Of a DNA stretch of 64,000 nt, positions 1 to 11,486 are shown in pieces (position 1 is the stretch's first letter; each line of letters opens with the position of its first letter). The position numbers and the translations under genes were made by a program. Under the pieces are notes generated by a model. It saw only the letters and a list, made by a program, of their open reading frames with translations, did no database searches and was not told the origin of the DNA. This DNA is from Hydra vulgaris (taxonomy: Eukaryota > Cnidaria > Hydrozoa > Anthoathecata > Hydridae): the NCBI RefSeq assembly GCF_038396675.1, contig NC_088922.1:15802001-15866000 (forward strand), written 5' to 3'.

Positions 1-146
1 ATATCAGAGCAAATCAAGTTAATTCTAAATAAATGGAAAATAATTGAGAAAATACTTTAAACAAGTAATGACACTGCTGCGAATACCAAACATTGTCCTG
101 AAGATCTAATTAATAAATTGTACATACCTTGTTTTTGTCATAGAAG

Positions 147-1013
147 AAAGGCACCTATGATGGCATACTTAACTTTGAAGCTTCATTATTAAGTATCCTG
201 AAGACCAAGAACAAAAGTTTTGATATGGATACATTCTTTGTTGCATGTAGAACAATAATAGCCTTTGGAGTTTTTATCAGTTTTATTTTTTAATTAGTTA
301 TTCTTTTTTTTTAAAAAAAAGCACAAGTATGCCATCATAGGCATTTGCTGTTCCTATGATGAGATAGGGGAGGATGGAACTGGTTAGCATCAAGGGTAAC
401 TTAACAATTTCATTTGATCTATGAGTCTTCCCTCAGAAATGCCAGAAATTACGCTTAATCATCGTAATTAACCCTATCATGCTACATAGCAGCGGTGTAG
501 AATTTTGCCCATGCGCATAAGAGATATTGCGTTTTATGTGTTTTTTGAACCAATAATTTTTTAGTGAAGTAAAAATTCCTTTTTACTTCACTAATAAATA
601 TGTTGCTTTTATGAAAAAAAAGGTTTTTTCCACTCGTCAATATTGCAACACATCTAACATCATAGGAAAAAATCATCATTTTCATTTAAACAAGCTATGT
701 CTGTCTTGTTCAAAAGACAAAATTAAAATAAATATTCCACTAAATGCTCAAAACTTGGAAATAAAATGCATGAAAATTTCATTTCTGCACAGTTAATAAT
801 AAAATCATAATCTTAAATATTTAAAGAGATTAAAAATACAACAGCACATCCCAAAATTTTTGTTGATTATAAAAGCAATATTTGTGCCTGAGGGACGTAT
901 TTTTACTAAAACTAATGTAAATTCAGTATAGACATGTTGGTCTAATTACTTTTTCGCCATAACCAATATTTTTGATATACCATCATAGGCGCTATCCCAT
1001 CATAGGCGCCTTT
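147..1013. mobile_element. Non-autonomous TIR element with CCTATGATGG termini
   Basis: Bases 147-167 and the reverse complement of 993-1013 match at 19 of 21 positions (core AAAGGC-R-CCTATGATGG). Two further copies of the core lie inside, near 325-343 and 975-990. No credible coding region is present; the two small open frames at 482-796 overlap each other on opposite strands. A segment near 505-600 resembles one at 49545-49640, so part of this unit is dispersed. No clear target duplication was found, so the limits are inferred from the inverted ends only. Confidence 0.5.
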
Positions 1014-1091
1014 CCCTTATATTAAATTGTTAAACATATTCTTTTAAATGAGAATGAGCAATTAACCAAAAAAAACCATTGCGTCTCCATG

Positions 1092-1472
1092 ATTTTAAAG
1101 AAACGTAGGAAACTGGTAACTGTTTGGTTTATTTAAAGAAACGTAGGAAACTGGTAACTGTTTGGTTTATTTAAAGAAACGTAGGAAACTGGTAACTGTT
1201 TGGTTTATTTAAAGAAACGTAGGAAACTGGTAACTGTTTGGTTTATTTAAAGAAACGTAGGAAACTGGTAACTGTTTGGTTTATTTAAAGAAACGTAGGA
1301 AACTGGTAACTGTTTGGTTTATTTAAAGAAACGTAGGAAACTGGTAACTGTTTGGTTTATTTAAAGAAACGTAGGAAACTGGTAACTGTTTGGTTTATTT
1401 AAAGAAACGTAGGAAACTGGTAACTGTTTGGTTTATTTAAAGAAACGTAGGAAACTGGTAACTGTTTGGTTT
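1092..1472. repeat. 38-bp tandem array, ten copies
   Basis: Nine exact 38-bp units run from 1131 to 1472, preceded by one unit with a single extra T (1092-1130). The unit begins ATTTAAAGAAACGTAGGAAA. The units show no visible divergence, which points to recent expansion or active homogenisation. Units abut without spacers, so this is a minisatellite and not a CRISPR array. Confidence 0.97.
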
Positions 1473-2255
1473 ATTTAAACATATTAATAAGCTTATTTCT
1501 CAGCTAGTTAGTTGTGCTGAGTTAAAAAATATGAAAATATTTATAACGTTTTGACAAAGACGTCATAATTAAGCCAGTGAACAAAGATAAAAAATATTTG
1601 TTATTAAAAAGTTAGGGATTTGAAATCATTGCTAAACTAATTAATTTATTTGAGCCAATACATGATTTAACAAAAATTTTGAGGGGATCACAATATACCA
1701 CTTATTCAATTATATTACCGGCTGTTTATAAGTTAATTGTTTGTTTTGCAAACTTTAAAAGGTAATCAAGCAATCGTACATTTATGAACCTCGCCATCAA
1801 GTTCAAAGACAATTTTAATTGAAGGAGTGAAAATTTTCTCAAAATTGAAAAGTTATACGCAGATAAATATTTAGATCCTTGATTTTTTACTTTAAAATTT
1901 ATATATATAAAAAAGCTCATTCTTCAGTTGTTCAATTGAGCAAAAAGTTGCTGCTCACACGAATAGGTCTTGAGTTGTTTAGCAGGAGTCATCCAAAAGT
2001 TTTATTCATTTCATAGAGCCTAAAAAATCAATTGTCAATTAAATGATTATTATTAAAAAAAAGTTATTTAAATATTTCGACTGAACCGACTTTTAGTTGA
2101 CTTTGAAAAATACATTATTCGACTTAGTCGACAGTCGAATTACTTCAAAGTCGTAACAACATTAATCTTAAGTCGCACCCATATCAGTTTTGTAAATACC
2201 GGTACGAGTTAAATAACTATTCTTTTTTTCATTCTTATTTTTAGACCATAATTTT
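1473..2255. other. AT-rich stretch without recognised gene
   Basis: No convincing exon or RNA was seen. Around 2078-2150 there is a cluster of GACTT/AGTCGA words (ttcgactgaaccgac, cgacttagtcgacagtcgaa) that is locally self-complementary and may be a transposon end of the neighbouring pogo-like remnant. Confidence 0.4.
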
Positions 2256-2259
2256 GTCG

Positions 2260-3030
2260 AGTCAATTAAAGCAAATTTATAAAAAGTGGAAGCAAGAAGA
2301 TATGGAAGGGGCGTTAACCAAACTATCGGAAGGAGTTTTTGGGTTCAATTAAGTTCATAGATAATGTAATATCCCTAAATCAACATTAAGGCGTTATTTT
2401 AAAGAATTAAATGAAAATATCAAATTTGAAATATCTAAAGCTATTACTGCAAATATAGAGAAAGAGCTTGCTATGCATGTTCTCAACTTGGAATCAGATT
2501 TCCATGGGCTTACATCAACTGATCTGAGAAGACTTATTTATCGATTGGCAAAAAAATATGAATTATCTTATCTCTTCAGTAAAGAAAAAAACATGTTGTT
2601 GGGAAGAAGTACTTCTACAAATTTATGAATGGTAATCCTCCTTTATCTTTGCGTATGCTCATAATTGCCGATTAAAAATAAAATTAATGGCTAGGGCCAA
2701 GGTATACAATAAAGATAATGTTTATGGATTTTTTTGATAAATACGAATCCATATAATGAACATGAACATGAACACAACTTTTCTCTAACCAGATAGATAA
2801 CATTACGAAACAGGGTTGCCACTGTTTACAAACCATTAAAAATAATTGTCCAGAAAAAAAAAAAAATTAAACAGTGGGTACTGTACTTAGGTGCTCCATA
2901 AATGGATGAATAACCTCTAAACTTTTTTGTTGAATGCTTGCAACGTTTTATCAAGATTTAAAAGAAAAGATTTCAAGAAATATAAGAATATGTACTTTTT
3001 CTTTTGGATGGACACAAGACTCATATAAAA
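2260..3030 (+). pseudogene. Pogo/Tigger-like transposase remnant
   Basis: Fragments of a pogo/Tigger (jerky-like) transposase appear in order but in different frames. Near 2275-2340 is a psq-type helix-turn-helix start (YKKWKQEDMEGAL), followed by IPKSTLRRYF near 2370-2405. Near 2505-2560 is GLTSTDLRRLIYRLAKKYEL, the usual CENP-B-like DNA-binding region, and near 2605-2660 YKFMNGNPPLSLR. At 3001-3027 the frame reads LLDGHKTHI, which fits the second catalytic aspartate region of DDE_1 transposases. Stops and frameshifts separate these blocks, and the C-terminal acidic residue was not found. This is a dead copy. Family assignment rests on remembered motif patterns. Confidence 0.7.
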
Positions 3031-4160
3031 AATATTAAATATTATTTTTTTAAATATAAAAAATATAAAAAATATCATTTTTTTAAACTTTACTCGTTTT
3101 AGTACAGATAAGAATATTTATAAAAACGATACTAGGGTGTTTTAAACCAACGATACTAGGGTGTTTTTTTTGATTTTAAAAAGTAAATGTCGTGGTTTAG
3201 TGCTCCCTCTGTTCCTTGAATATATGCGGTGGTCAATATAAATTTAGAACCCACTCTTACATCTTCTATCCTTAAATACCAAGTTATTAACATTTCCATA
3301 TGAATTTACAAAGTTATGATAATTTAAGCTAAGTTAAAAAGTGAATTTTGTGAACTTTACAGTTTTTTTAAGAAATATCAAAATATATAAATGTATTACG
3401 ATAAAGAGTATTACGATACGTAATTGAAGTCAAAAAAAGGTATCTATGCAGCGTGAATTGTCTGGTCAAGCTTTTATATTTTTACTGCGTAAATTAATAA
3501 ATTGTCTGGTTCAACCTTTTTATTTATGAAATTTGGCTGGTTTTATCAAAAAAAAGGTTTTAAATTAAAAAGATTTTTGGGTTTTGATGTAGGATTGTAG
3601 GAAATATTTTTGAAAATTAGAAGCTTTAAAAGCATACATAAATAAATATTACTTTCGTAAAGAAGAAGTATTTTTGAAAAGCAGTGATATAATCAATAAA
3701 TGTACTGTATATATAAAGTATATTGATGAATTTAATCATTTTATAATCACTGACAACAATTTTGACTATTACTCTACAACTGTAAAAGTTGGTGTGGATT
3801 CTGGGTAAAAATTTTTTGAAGGTCGCTATGAATGTTATTAATATTATTATTCGACCTGACTAAAAACGCTGGATTTAAATTTTGTTTTGTAGTTAGTATT
3901 GTAAAGGAAGAATTAAAAAACAATGGAATTCCTCGGATATTAGTTGATCCTCTTAATCTTCAAAATATTGGTTTTGTTGCATGAGATTTGTGTGTGAAAA
4001 ATAATCCTTTGGTTCTACAAATCATTCTGGAAAATATAGTTATATAATATAGTTGATTTTTTGTTTGGAGAAAAAAGTCTTTTGGATGATGGAAAAAACA
4101 AACACTTAGTTGTGTTAAATATCATTACAGTAAACACAAAGAAGCTGGAAAACAAAAATC
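3031..4160. other. AT-rich stretch, no gene recognised
   Basis: Short direct duplications are visible (cgatactagggtgttt twice at about 3128-3166). It may include decayed 3' sequence of the pogo-like element. Nothing else can be supported. Confidence 0.4.
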
Positions 4161-4318
4161 AAAAATGCCTCATTATTTAATTAAATTTTAATATCTTAAA
4201 AAATATCCAAACACAATTACTGAAAACTTATTACTTAAGTACTTCCAGTACTTCCAGTGTTTGTGCTTGAATTTTTTTTTTAAGATATTAAAATATGATT
4301 AAATAATGAGGCATTTTT
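4161..4318. repeat. Imperfect inverted repeat, about 45-bp arms
   Basis: The left arm at 4161-4205 (AAAAATGCCTCATTATTTAA and following) is complementary to 4272-4318 with a few mismatches. The loop of about 65 bases holds ACTTCCAGT words related to the adjoining 21-bp array. This could be a foldback element or a MITE. Confidence 0.75.
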
Positions 4319-4360
4319 AATAGGTCTAAAAGTACTTAAGTACTTTTAGTACTCAAAGTA

Positions 4361-4486
4361 CCAGTACTTAAGTAAGTACATCCAGTACTTAAGTAAGTAC
4401 ATCCAGTACTTAAGTAAGTACATCCAGTACTTAAGTAAGTACATCCAGTACTTAAGTAAGTACATCCAGTACTTAAGTAAGTACAA
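4361..4486. repeat. 21-bp tandem array, six copies
   Basis: Six consecutive copies of CCAGTACTTAAGTAAGTACAT, the last ending AA. The unit is itself partly palindromic (AGTACTTAAGTA). Looser copies of AAGTACTT extend back to about 4230. Confidence 0.95.
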
Positions 4487-4534
4487 GTAGCTTTTTTTTC
4501 CCATTTCGTTTTCTTTTTTTCTCTTTCATATATT

Positions 4535-4737
4535 CAGAGCCGTGGCTAGGCTCCCCGCACCCTATGGGGAAGGGGAGAGATTACAGCAATTTTAAGGGTC
4601 CCATTCGGAAAATAAGGGGTCCTTTTGCAAATTTAAGGTTATTTTTTTTTGGTAATATCTACAAATTTTTATGATTTTAGGGCCCTAATGATAGGTTTGC
4701 GAGGAGGTGGGTCTCCGACCCACCTATTACGGCACTG
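4535..4737. mobile_element. hAT-type MITE, 203 bp
   Basis: The ends are CAGAGCCGTGGCTAGG at the left and, reading inward from the right, CAGTGCCGTAATAGG. This is the CAGNGCCGT pattern usual for hAT termini. The flanking 8-mers are catatatt (4527-4534) and cacatatt (4738-4745), a 7 of 8 match expected for a hAT target duplication. There is no coding capacity. Confidence 0.75.
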
Positions 4738-4885
4738 CACATATTATTATTACATATTTCCTTTTTTTTTATATAATATAGGGGAGAGTTGCCTAAATTG
4801 GAACACTTAAGGAATAAATATTTATTCACTAAAGATGGCTTAACTATGAAAACATTTATGATTTGATTAATATAAACAAGCAATT

Positions 4886-4927
4886 GTTAAAAGTATAGTA
4901 GGGTTGCAACCCTACCATACTTTTAAC
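4886..4927. repeat. 42-bp near-perfect palindrome
   Basis: Two 21-base halves abut with no loop and match at 20 of 21 positions (GTTAAAAGTAT-A/G-GTAGGGTTG). It lies about 90 bases inside the left end of the TIR transposon. Confidence 0.9.
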
Positions 4928-5344
4928 TTTATTTTTACTTGATTGATTGCACTGTTATTGTAAATAAATTTGTTTTTGCGAAGATACCATTTTGTTATAA
5001 TCAAGGCAACTGGTTTCCTAAATTGAAACACTTTGATTCCTTAATCAGAACAGGCTTTTTTTTTAAAAAACAACCAGTAAAATCAACAAAAATTTATTAA
5101 AAATGATATTTATCTTTATAGTGAGAATTTAAATTGTTCATTCAAAACCTATAATAGAATTAATATTACCCTGACAAACTGAAAGTCTACAAACAAAAAG
5201 TTGTATAAAAGCTTTACCCGTTCTCTTAATTTATTGATTAAAAATCACTAAAGAAAGTATTATTTTTAAGGTTTATGGTTGTTACTAAGTATTTTTAAAT
5301 TGTGCTTGAACTATTTCTACAACCCTTTGATTTTATTACTGATT

Positions 5345-7625
5345 AAGTAATTTATATTTTAATAAATAGACCAACAAGGGTAACTGCAACATCTGCCTCG
5401 TTAATAGACAATATCATAACAACTGACACATCTTATAATTTACTAAAAACAGGAGTAATTAAAAGTGATACCTCGGATCATTCTCCTATTTTTTTATCTA
5501 TAAATATTAATACAGATTCGATATTACATGAAAAACAGGTCATTATCAAACGCTTTATTAATGATAAAAATATTTTATCATTTAAGGAACAATTATCCTT
5601 AATAAACTGGAATTCAGTAAGTAATTTGTCAGAGGCAAATAATATGTATAATGCATTTTTTAAAGTTTTTATGAAGTTTATGATGTAAACTTCCCAAAAT
5701 GTAAAATTAATAAAAAAAAAAAAAGCTTAAAATCACCATGGGTAACAAAAGACCTTAGAAAATCCTCAAAAATAAAACAAAAACTATATATTAAATACCT
5801 TAAAGCAAAAACAATTGAAAGCAAAACACTCTATAAAACCTTTACCAAACTATTTGAAAATAAAAAAAAAAAAACCTTAAAAGAAAGTATTACAGCGACT
5901 TATTTGATAAATATAAAAACGACTATAAGCGAAAATGACAACTTGTTAATGAAATCACTTGGAACAATAAAATGAAAATATGCTCTTTGCCAAAGGCAAT
6001 TAAAATAAATACTGGCATTTTTTATAACCCTACCATAATAGCAAACGTAATAAACAAGTTCTTTGTATCAGTTGGACCAAACCTAGCCAATAACATCCCC
6101 ATAATTAATAATTCAATCAATTCAAAAAAAGATTTGACTTCCCCTGAAATATCTTCTCTAAATAAATTTAAAGTATCTTTTGATGAATTTGAGATTGCTT
6201 TCAAAATGCTTAAGACTAATAAAGCAATTGGTCCAGACGATGTAAACGGGAATATTGTTATTGGTTCATATGACATAATTAAAAATATATACGTGCTTAA
6301 TAAACCAAGCTGTATTTCCCGATAAACTCAAAATAGCTAGAGTTACCCCAATTTTCAAAGGAAGAGAACTTACAAACCTCAATCATTATCGCCCAATATC
6401 AGTTCTCCCAGTTTTTTCAAAAATTCTAGAAAGAATATTATATAATAAAATATTTAACCACTTTTCAGAAAACAAAATATTATATAATAACCAATATGGA
6501 TTTAAAAAAAATAATTCTGCAGAACATGCAATACTTCAACTAACAAGAAATACTGGTGATTCATTTGAAACATCGCAATACACATTAGGTATTTTTATAG
6601 ATCTATCGAAAGCTTTCGATACTATAGATCATGAAATTCTTTATAACAAACTAGAACAATATAGAATCACTGGAAATACTTTATTATTACTAAAGAACTA
6701 TTTAACTAATCGTAAACAGTTTATTCAAATAGACTCATTATTATCATCAAATTTATTAAATATAGCTTGTGGAGTGCCACAAGGCTCAATACTAGGCCCA
6801 TTGCTGTTCCTGATATACATCAATGATCTCTACAAAGCCTCAAACTTAATGACAATTATGTTTGCGGATGACACTAATCTTTTTTTAACCAGCAATGATC
6901 TACCAACATTATTTAGAAATATGAACACTGAGCTTATTAAAATCTCTGACTGGTTCAAATCAAACAAATTATCAATTAATATAGAAAAAACTAAATGGAT
7001 GCTTTTTTACCCAAATAATTATTTTTATTAAATGGAAACACCACGTTAACAACCTAAATAACAAAATTACTAGAACTATAGGAATATTATATAAATCAAG
7101 AAGTTTCTTAAATAAACATACTTTAACTCAATTATATTATTCCTTTATTCACTGCCATATTAACTACGCTAACATTGCTTGGGGTAGTGTGAACAAAAGT
7201 ATACTAGAACCTCTTCATCTTCAACAGAAACACATTGCACGTCTTATAAACTTTAAAGACCGTTTTACTCATGCCAGGCCTCTCTTACTTGAAATGAATA
7301 TTTTAAATATATATTAGCTAAACGTTTATAATATTTTATGCTTTATGTATAAATGTAAAACCAACGATTCCCCTGCTTCCTTTCATAACCTATACTCAAT
7401 AAAAGAAAAAAACAAGTACAATCTACGAAATGATAATTCTATTCGACTACAATTTTCGCATACAAATTTTGGTAAATCTTGTGTTTCTTTCCGAGGAGCC
7501 TTTCTTTGGAATAAAATAGTTTTGAAACATTTTGACTTTTCTCATGAATGGACTTATACCTCTTATAAAAGGAAACTTAAGAAAATTATTTTGTCTATTG
7601 ATAATATACTTTTATACTTTTAATA
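5345..7625 (+). pseudogene. CR1/jockey-like LINE ORF2 remnant, copy 1
   Basis: This is a 5'-truncated non-LTR retrotransposon reading frame. The tail of the apurinic endonuclease domain is visible at 5395-5515 (ATSASLIDNIITTD, SDTSDHSPIF). The linker and reverse transcriptase follow: FFVSVGPNLANNIP near 6060-6105, NHYRPISVLPVFSKILERIL near 6381-6440, DLSKAFDTIDH near 6600-6632, PQGSILGPLLFLIYINDL at 6777-6830 and the catalytic FADD at 6860-6871. The C-terminal block is at 7345-7623 (FRGAFLWNKI). A stop near 5686, frameshifts near 6300 and 7030 and a stop near 7315 break the frame, so it is inactive. Copy 2 at 48020-50420 is closely related. Confidence 0.9.
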
Positions 7626-7746
7626 GGAAATTTATTTGAAAATTTCTATTTTTTATTTAAATTATGTTTTTCTTCTAATTTTGTTAAACACAGTTTTTTT
7701 TTATTTATTTTAAAATATGTAACACGTAAATTTGTAACGAATTTGC

Positions 7747-7796
7747 AGCGGTTCTCGACGACAAGACCTTAAGGTCTTCTACGAGTCTCCGCATTC
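7747..7796 (+). ncRNA. LINE 3'-end stem-loop, copy 1
   Basis: The perfect 16-bp palindrome AAGACCTTAAGGTCTT (7763-7778) is nested in outer complementary pairs CTCG/CGAG (7754-7757, 7782-7785) and GCGG/CCGC. It lies in the 3' untranslated part of LINE copy 1. It matches stem-loops at the 3' ends of three other LINE copies here and the tail of the SINE, so it is probably the recognition hairpin for the LINE reverse transcriptase. Confidence 0.6.
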
Positions 7797-8404
7797 TTTT
7801 TTTTTTATTATTTATAGTAAAAATCCTTACTTGTAATTGTTTATATTATTATATCTTAACTTGTAATTTTATAAATATTGAAGAAATGTAAAAAAGAAAA
7901 AAAAGAAAAAAAAAAAAAAGTAAGGAAAACGTTAAAGTTCCAATCAAGGAAACTTTGGACTATTTTGTTACATCACTGCAATATCATGCTTGCAACAACT
8001 TATAAGATAAGTTTATATTGTTATTTGCATTTTAAATCCCATCGACTCAAACACAAAAGACCGTATAACCTATAGCAGTATAGTTTACACAGCGCAATCA
8101 ATAAAGTGTGAACACAAAACTAGATTACCGAAAAAAAAATGACGTAAAAAAACTTTAAATCAATGGTGCACATGCATTTTTTGAGGAATAACTTTCAAAA
8201 TGGGTCAAAACGTAGAAAATAAAGCGATTTACTAAAATAATGTAAAATCTAGCCATAAAATTTTTTTGTTTTGAAAATAAATGCAAGTGTTTCAATTTAG
8301 GCGCTGTTCCAATTATGGCAACTCTCCCCTATATTTTTAATGTTGTTACTGTATTTTCTTTCTTAAAATAATAAATAACGTTTTAAAAATTTAAAAGACG
8401 TTCA

Positions 8405-8445
8405 CAGAATAACTATTAGCACTTCCAGTGGTAATAGTTATTCTG
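8405..8445. repeat. Inverted repeat, 14-bp perfect arms
   Basis: CAGAATAACTATTA at 8405-8418 is complementary to 8432-8445. The 13-base loop contains a further CACT/AGTG pair. It may be a residual short transposon. Confidence 0.8.
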
Positions 8446-10010
8446 GTAAGTGGCTTCCAGTTTTATTTTATAACCCAGTTTTATATTGTAACTTAAATAT
8501 TTTAAACCATAAAGAGTACAAGACATTGCTTATCTTCAACCATTTGAAAAGTTTAATAAAATTTCAGCGATGCAAACAACTGATAACATATTAGCGTATA
8601 AAGAGTAAAGTTAAAACTTATACAACAATTTCTAAAGAAAAAAAAATACTATTTTTTTTATGCAATAAAATAAATTTCCAAACGCCCGTTGACGTATGCT
8701 ATTACTAAACTTATCAAAAATTTAAGTGTTAGTTTAAAAATTGATTTAAAAACGCCGCACGAGGGCGACAGGTAAATTAGAGCGGAAATTTTTTTATTTC
8801 ACATGTAGTGATTTTGAATTCGCAAACTTTATGAAAATAAAATGTTCCATTTAATGATGTATGTAAATTAAAGATTTCATCACAATGTACTATTTTTGAA
8901 CTAATTTTGTTATTATCTTCCACGTAACTCCTCAGAAACATTATAAAGTTGTTAGGAGCGGCCAAAAAATTTCGCACGAGGTTGGCTGGAAGGGGAAGGT
9001 CGGGACTGCCAATATTTCTTTTTAAATGTCTCTTTTAAAATATACTTTATCGTATTTAAAAAAGTGTGAAAATAGTTACCGTTGAAAACACAAATTAGTA
9101 AAGCGAAAACGTTATAGATCTTTTTCTTACATTTTCATCATAGCCGGCACACTTTGCGTCACAATGCAGAAATAGGATTTTACTTACGTTTCTTAGAGAT
9201 TTTTTCTTTTTAAACATTTAAAGTATTCTTTACGGAATTATGTTAGAATTAAATGGCAGGGGAAGGGGGTTCTTGTTCAGTCAGTAATGGCTTGTTTTCT
9301 TAGTTCAGTCCGTAATGATTAATGGATTAAATCATGTTAATACAGAGGTAGTTAGTTTTTTTATATAACACAAATTTTTTGGAACAAAATAACTTTTTAA
9401 ACGTAAAAAAAATATCCTCACTACCTCTGTAGTAAGAATTCAATTCATTTTTACGAATGTAAACTGAATAGAAAACCAACTCAATTCTTCTTCTAAAGCT
9501 ATTGTTATTTATAGTTATAAAGAACAAAATGGTTTAATAAATAAACATACTTTAATGTTCAATAAAGACTATTGGTTTGCAACTCTTTATTACCGTTAAA
9601 CTAAATTAATTTGGAATGGACGAAAAAAAACGGTTTTTTTTCGGTTTTTTAAGAATTTTAATTTTTTCTTATATATGCGTAAAAATGAAAATATGATATT
9701 CTGAGTAAAAATTATTTCAAAGTATTTTAGATCAATTACCTATTTCCTATTTTAGTTGGAGTGCGACGCTTGGTGCGGATTTGGTCTGAATAAAGCATCT
9801 TTTGAACGTTCACTTGAACGTTCAAAAGATGGCTGGGATACTTAGCCATTAAATTTAACAATTTTTGAGTGCTTCACTTTTAAAAAAACTGTTATTTATT
9901 TTACTTTTAGCTTCCAAGTTTTTTGATTTAATTATGTTCAGAAAATTAGAACTTAGAATTTCTATTTTATTTCGTCATTTTACACATTTTACAATGTTAT
10001 CTATAAATTT
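8446..10010. other. No gene recognised
   Basis: AT-rich. Two similar words, GCACGAGGGCGACAGG (about 8757) and GCACGAGGTTGGC (about 8973), may be remnants of one repeat. A strong small palindrome lies at 9796-9831. No exon chain or domain was seen. Confidence 0.4.
9796..9831. repeat. 17-bp perfect inverted repeat, 2-base spacer
   Basis: CATCTTTTGAACGTTCA (9796-9812) and its exact complement (9815-9831) are separated by CT. The GAACGTTC core is itself palindromic. Confidence 0.92.
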
Positions 10011-10014
10011 AAAC

Positions 10015-10905
10015 AAATATATATAATTACAAGCTGACTGGGGCAAGTAGAAGTCAAAATGACTTATCATCAAGCCCCTTTGTGAAATACAAAAAAAAAT
10101 ACAATTAAATTTTACATCTTCCAATATTACATAAAAGAGTGAAATTAATAAGTTTAAAAAAAAAAAAAAAAAAAATTGGTTAGAAATTTTAGGTTAAAAA
10201 AAAACTTAAAGTTAAAAAACGAACTTAAAGTTAAAAAAAGAAGAAATTTAAGATAAAGTTAAAATATAAAATAACAAATAAAAAATTACAAATCTGTACA
10301 TATTCGTATACATATTAAAGACAATAAACAAAAACAAAAAAAAATTAATTCGCTTCATATGCATATACATATTCAATACAATATTAAAATTAAATAAAGT
10401 ACATAAAAAATTAAAAATACAAAATTATTTCGATTTTTTTTTTTAAAAATGAGAGAATGTACGTAATGTTTAAATTTAGTAAGTGTTTTTTTATAGTTCT
10501 TTTAAATGTAGCAATAGATTTTATTTTTTTCATATTTTCGTCAAGAACCGAATTCCACAAGCGTGGTCCCCGGCATATAGTCGAGAAGTCAGATTTTTTG
10601 AGTGATGTTAGTGGGATGTAGTAATTACTCATTGAATGTCTTGTTTCATATTTATGATTAATTCGAGTGGAACTTTTAAAAAAATATTTTGGAATCATTT
10701 CATTTTGAAGTTTAAACATAAATAACAAGTTATGGTATATATTTAGTTTGTATACATTTAGAGCATTTATTTCCTTGAGTAACGGCTCGGCACTTTCGTA
10801 TCTACTTGCACCCAAAACTAATCTACTTGCTCGCTTTTGTTTTGTATAAATAATTTTTAGGAAAGATAAATGATTGTTTGCCCAGGCAAACTTCATTTCA
10901 TCTTT
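10015..10905 (-). pseudogene. LINE 3' end with ORF2 C-terminus (minus strand)
   Basis: The minus-strand frame 10411-10896 (161 aa) is the C-terminal, post-reverse-transcriptase part of a CR1/jockey-like LINE. It shows FAWANNHLSFLKIIYTKQKR, LNVYKLNIYHNLLFMFKLQN and FSTICRGPRLWNSVLDENMK, the pattern seen at the end of the other LINE copies. No polymerase motifs remain, so the copy is 5'-truncated near 10905. Its 3' untranslated part runs down to about 10015 and carries the shared stem-loop before an AT-rich tail. The single uninterrupted frame is notable compared with the other copies, but it cannot act alone. Confidence 0.85.
10040..10078 (-). ncRNA. LINE 3'-end stem-loop, copy 2
   Basis: AAGTC-AAAAT-GACTT at 10051-10065 is nested in GGGGC (10040-10044) and GCCCC (10074-10078). 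On the minus strand it reads GATAAGTCATTTTGACTTCT, matching the pattern GATAAGNC-loop-GNCTTCT of the other LINE tails and the SINE tail. Confidence 0.6.
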
Positions 10906-11480
10906 GCAACCACTTCAAATGGGGCCATAAAAAATAAAAGGGAGAAGCGTCTAATAGATGCGCATACAAAACAACAAAGAAAAAATAAAAAAACAATAGA
11001 GACAATGTGTCGAAATGATAAACTCACATTTTAATCCACTTCCAATAAAAACAGTTAATAAGAAAAAAAAATGAATTGTTGTGTAATGTCATGATTAAAA
11101 TCGGTGATGGAAGATGACTTGAGGCAGCTTTTAGATTAATTCCTAGATTGCCTTCATCGATTTATATGGGTGTTTACTCAGAGACAAAACCAGCTAATCA
11201 CAGTTAACCAATTTTTATTTTATTAATTAGCAAGACCCATAAAATAGTTGGATTGTTTTCACTTGTCATTGGTTGGGCAGATATTTAAAAAAAGGTGTAC
11301 GATTTCTCAAGGAAAATATAAATTAAAGTTATCAATGAGTGTGGAAACGTGCTTTAAGAGCATATGATATTAATTCAAAAAAATTTTATAAAATTTACGC
11401 TAATTGAATGCCCACAAAATAATATTTTGTAAACATGCAATTGACTTGTCTAACTTCAATTACTGGCAATAATTAATTCA
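10906..11480. other. No gene recognised
   Basis: AT-rich sequence between a LINE fragment and a degenerate tandem array. No domain, tRNA or long repeat was seen. Confidence 0.4.
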
Positions 11481-11486
11481 TTTTTA

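Larger units (their letters stand above)
4781..8329. mobile_element. TIR DNA transposon carrying a nested LINE
   Basis: GGGGAGAGTTGCC at 4781-4793 is exactly repeated inverted at 8317-8329, with a TA dinucleotide (within TATA) on each side. Similarity continues inward, including AATTGGAACA. Subterminal AAATTGAAACACTT words occur near 5023 and 8285. The TA duplication suggests the Tc1/mariner/pogo superfamily, but no transposase of its own is visible. Its interior is mostly the LINE at 5345-7890. Confidence 0.75.

Noticed and set aside
1092-1472. Regularly spaced repeats that could suggest a CRISPR array
   Set aside because: The 38-bp units abut with no unique spacers, and the genome is eukaryotic. 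It is a tandem minisatellite.
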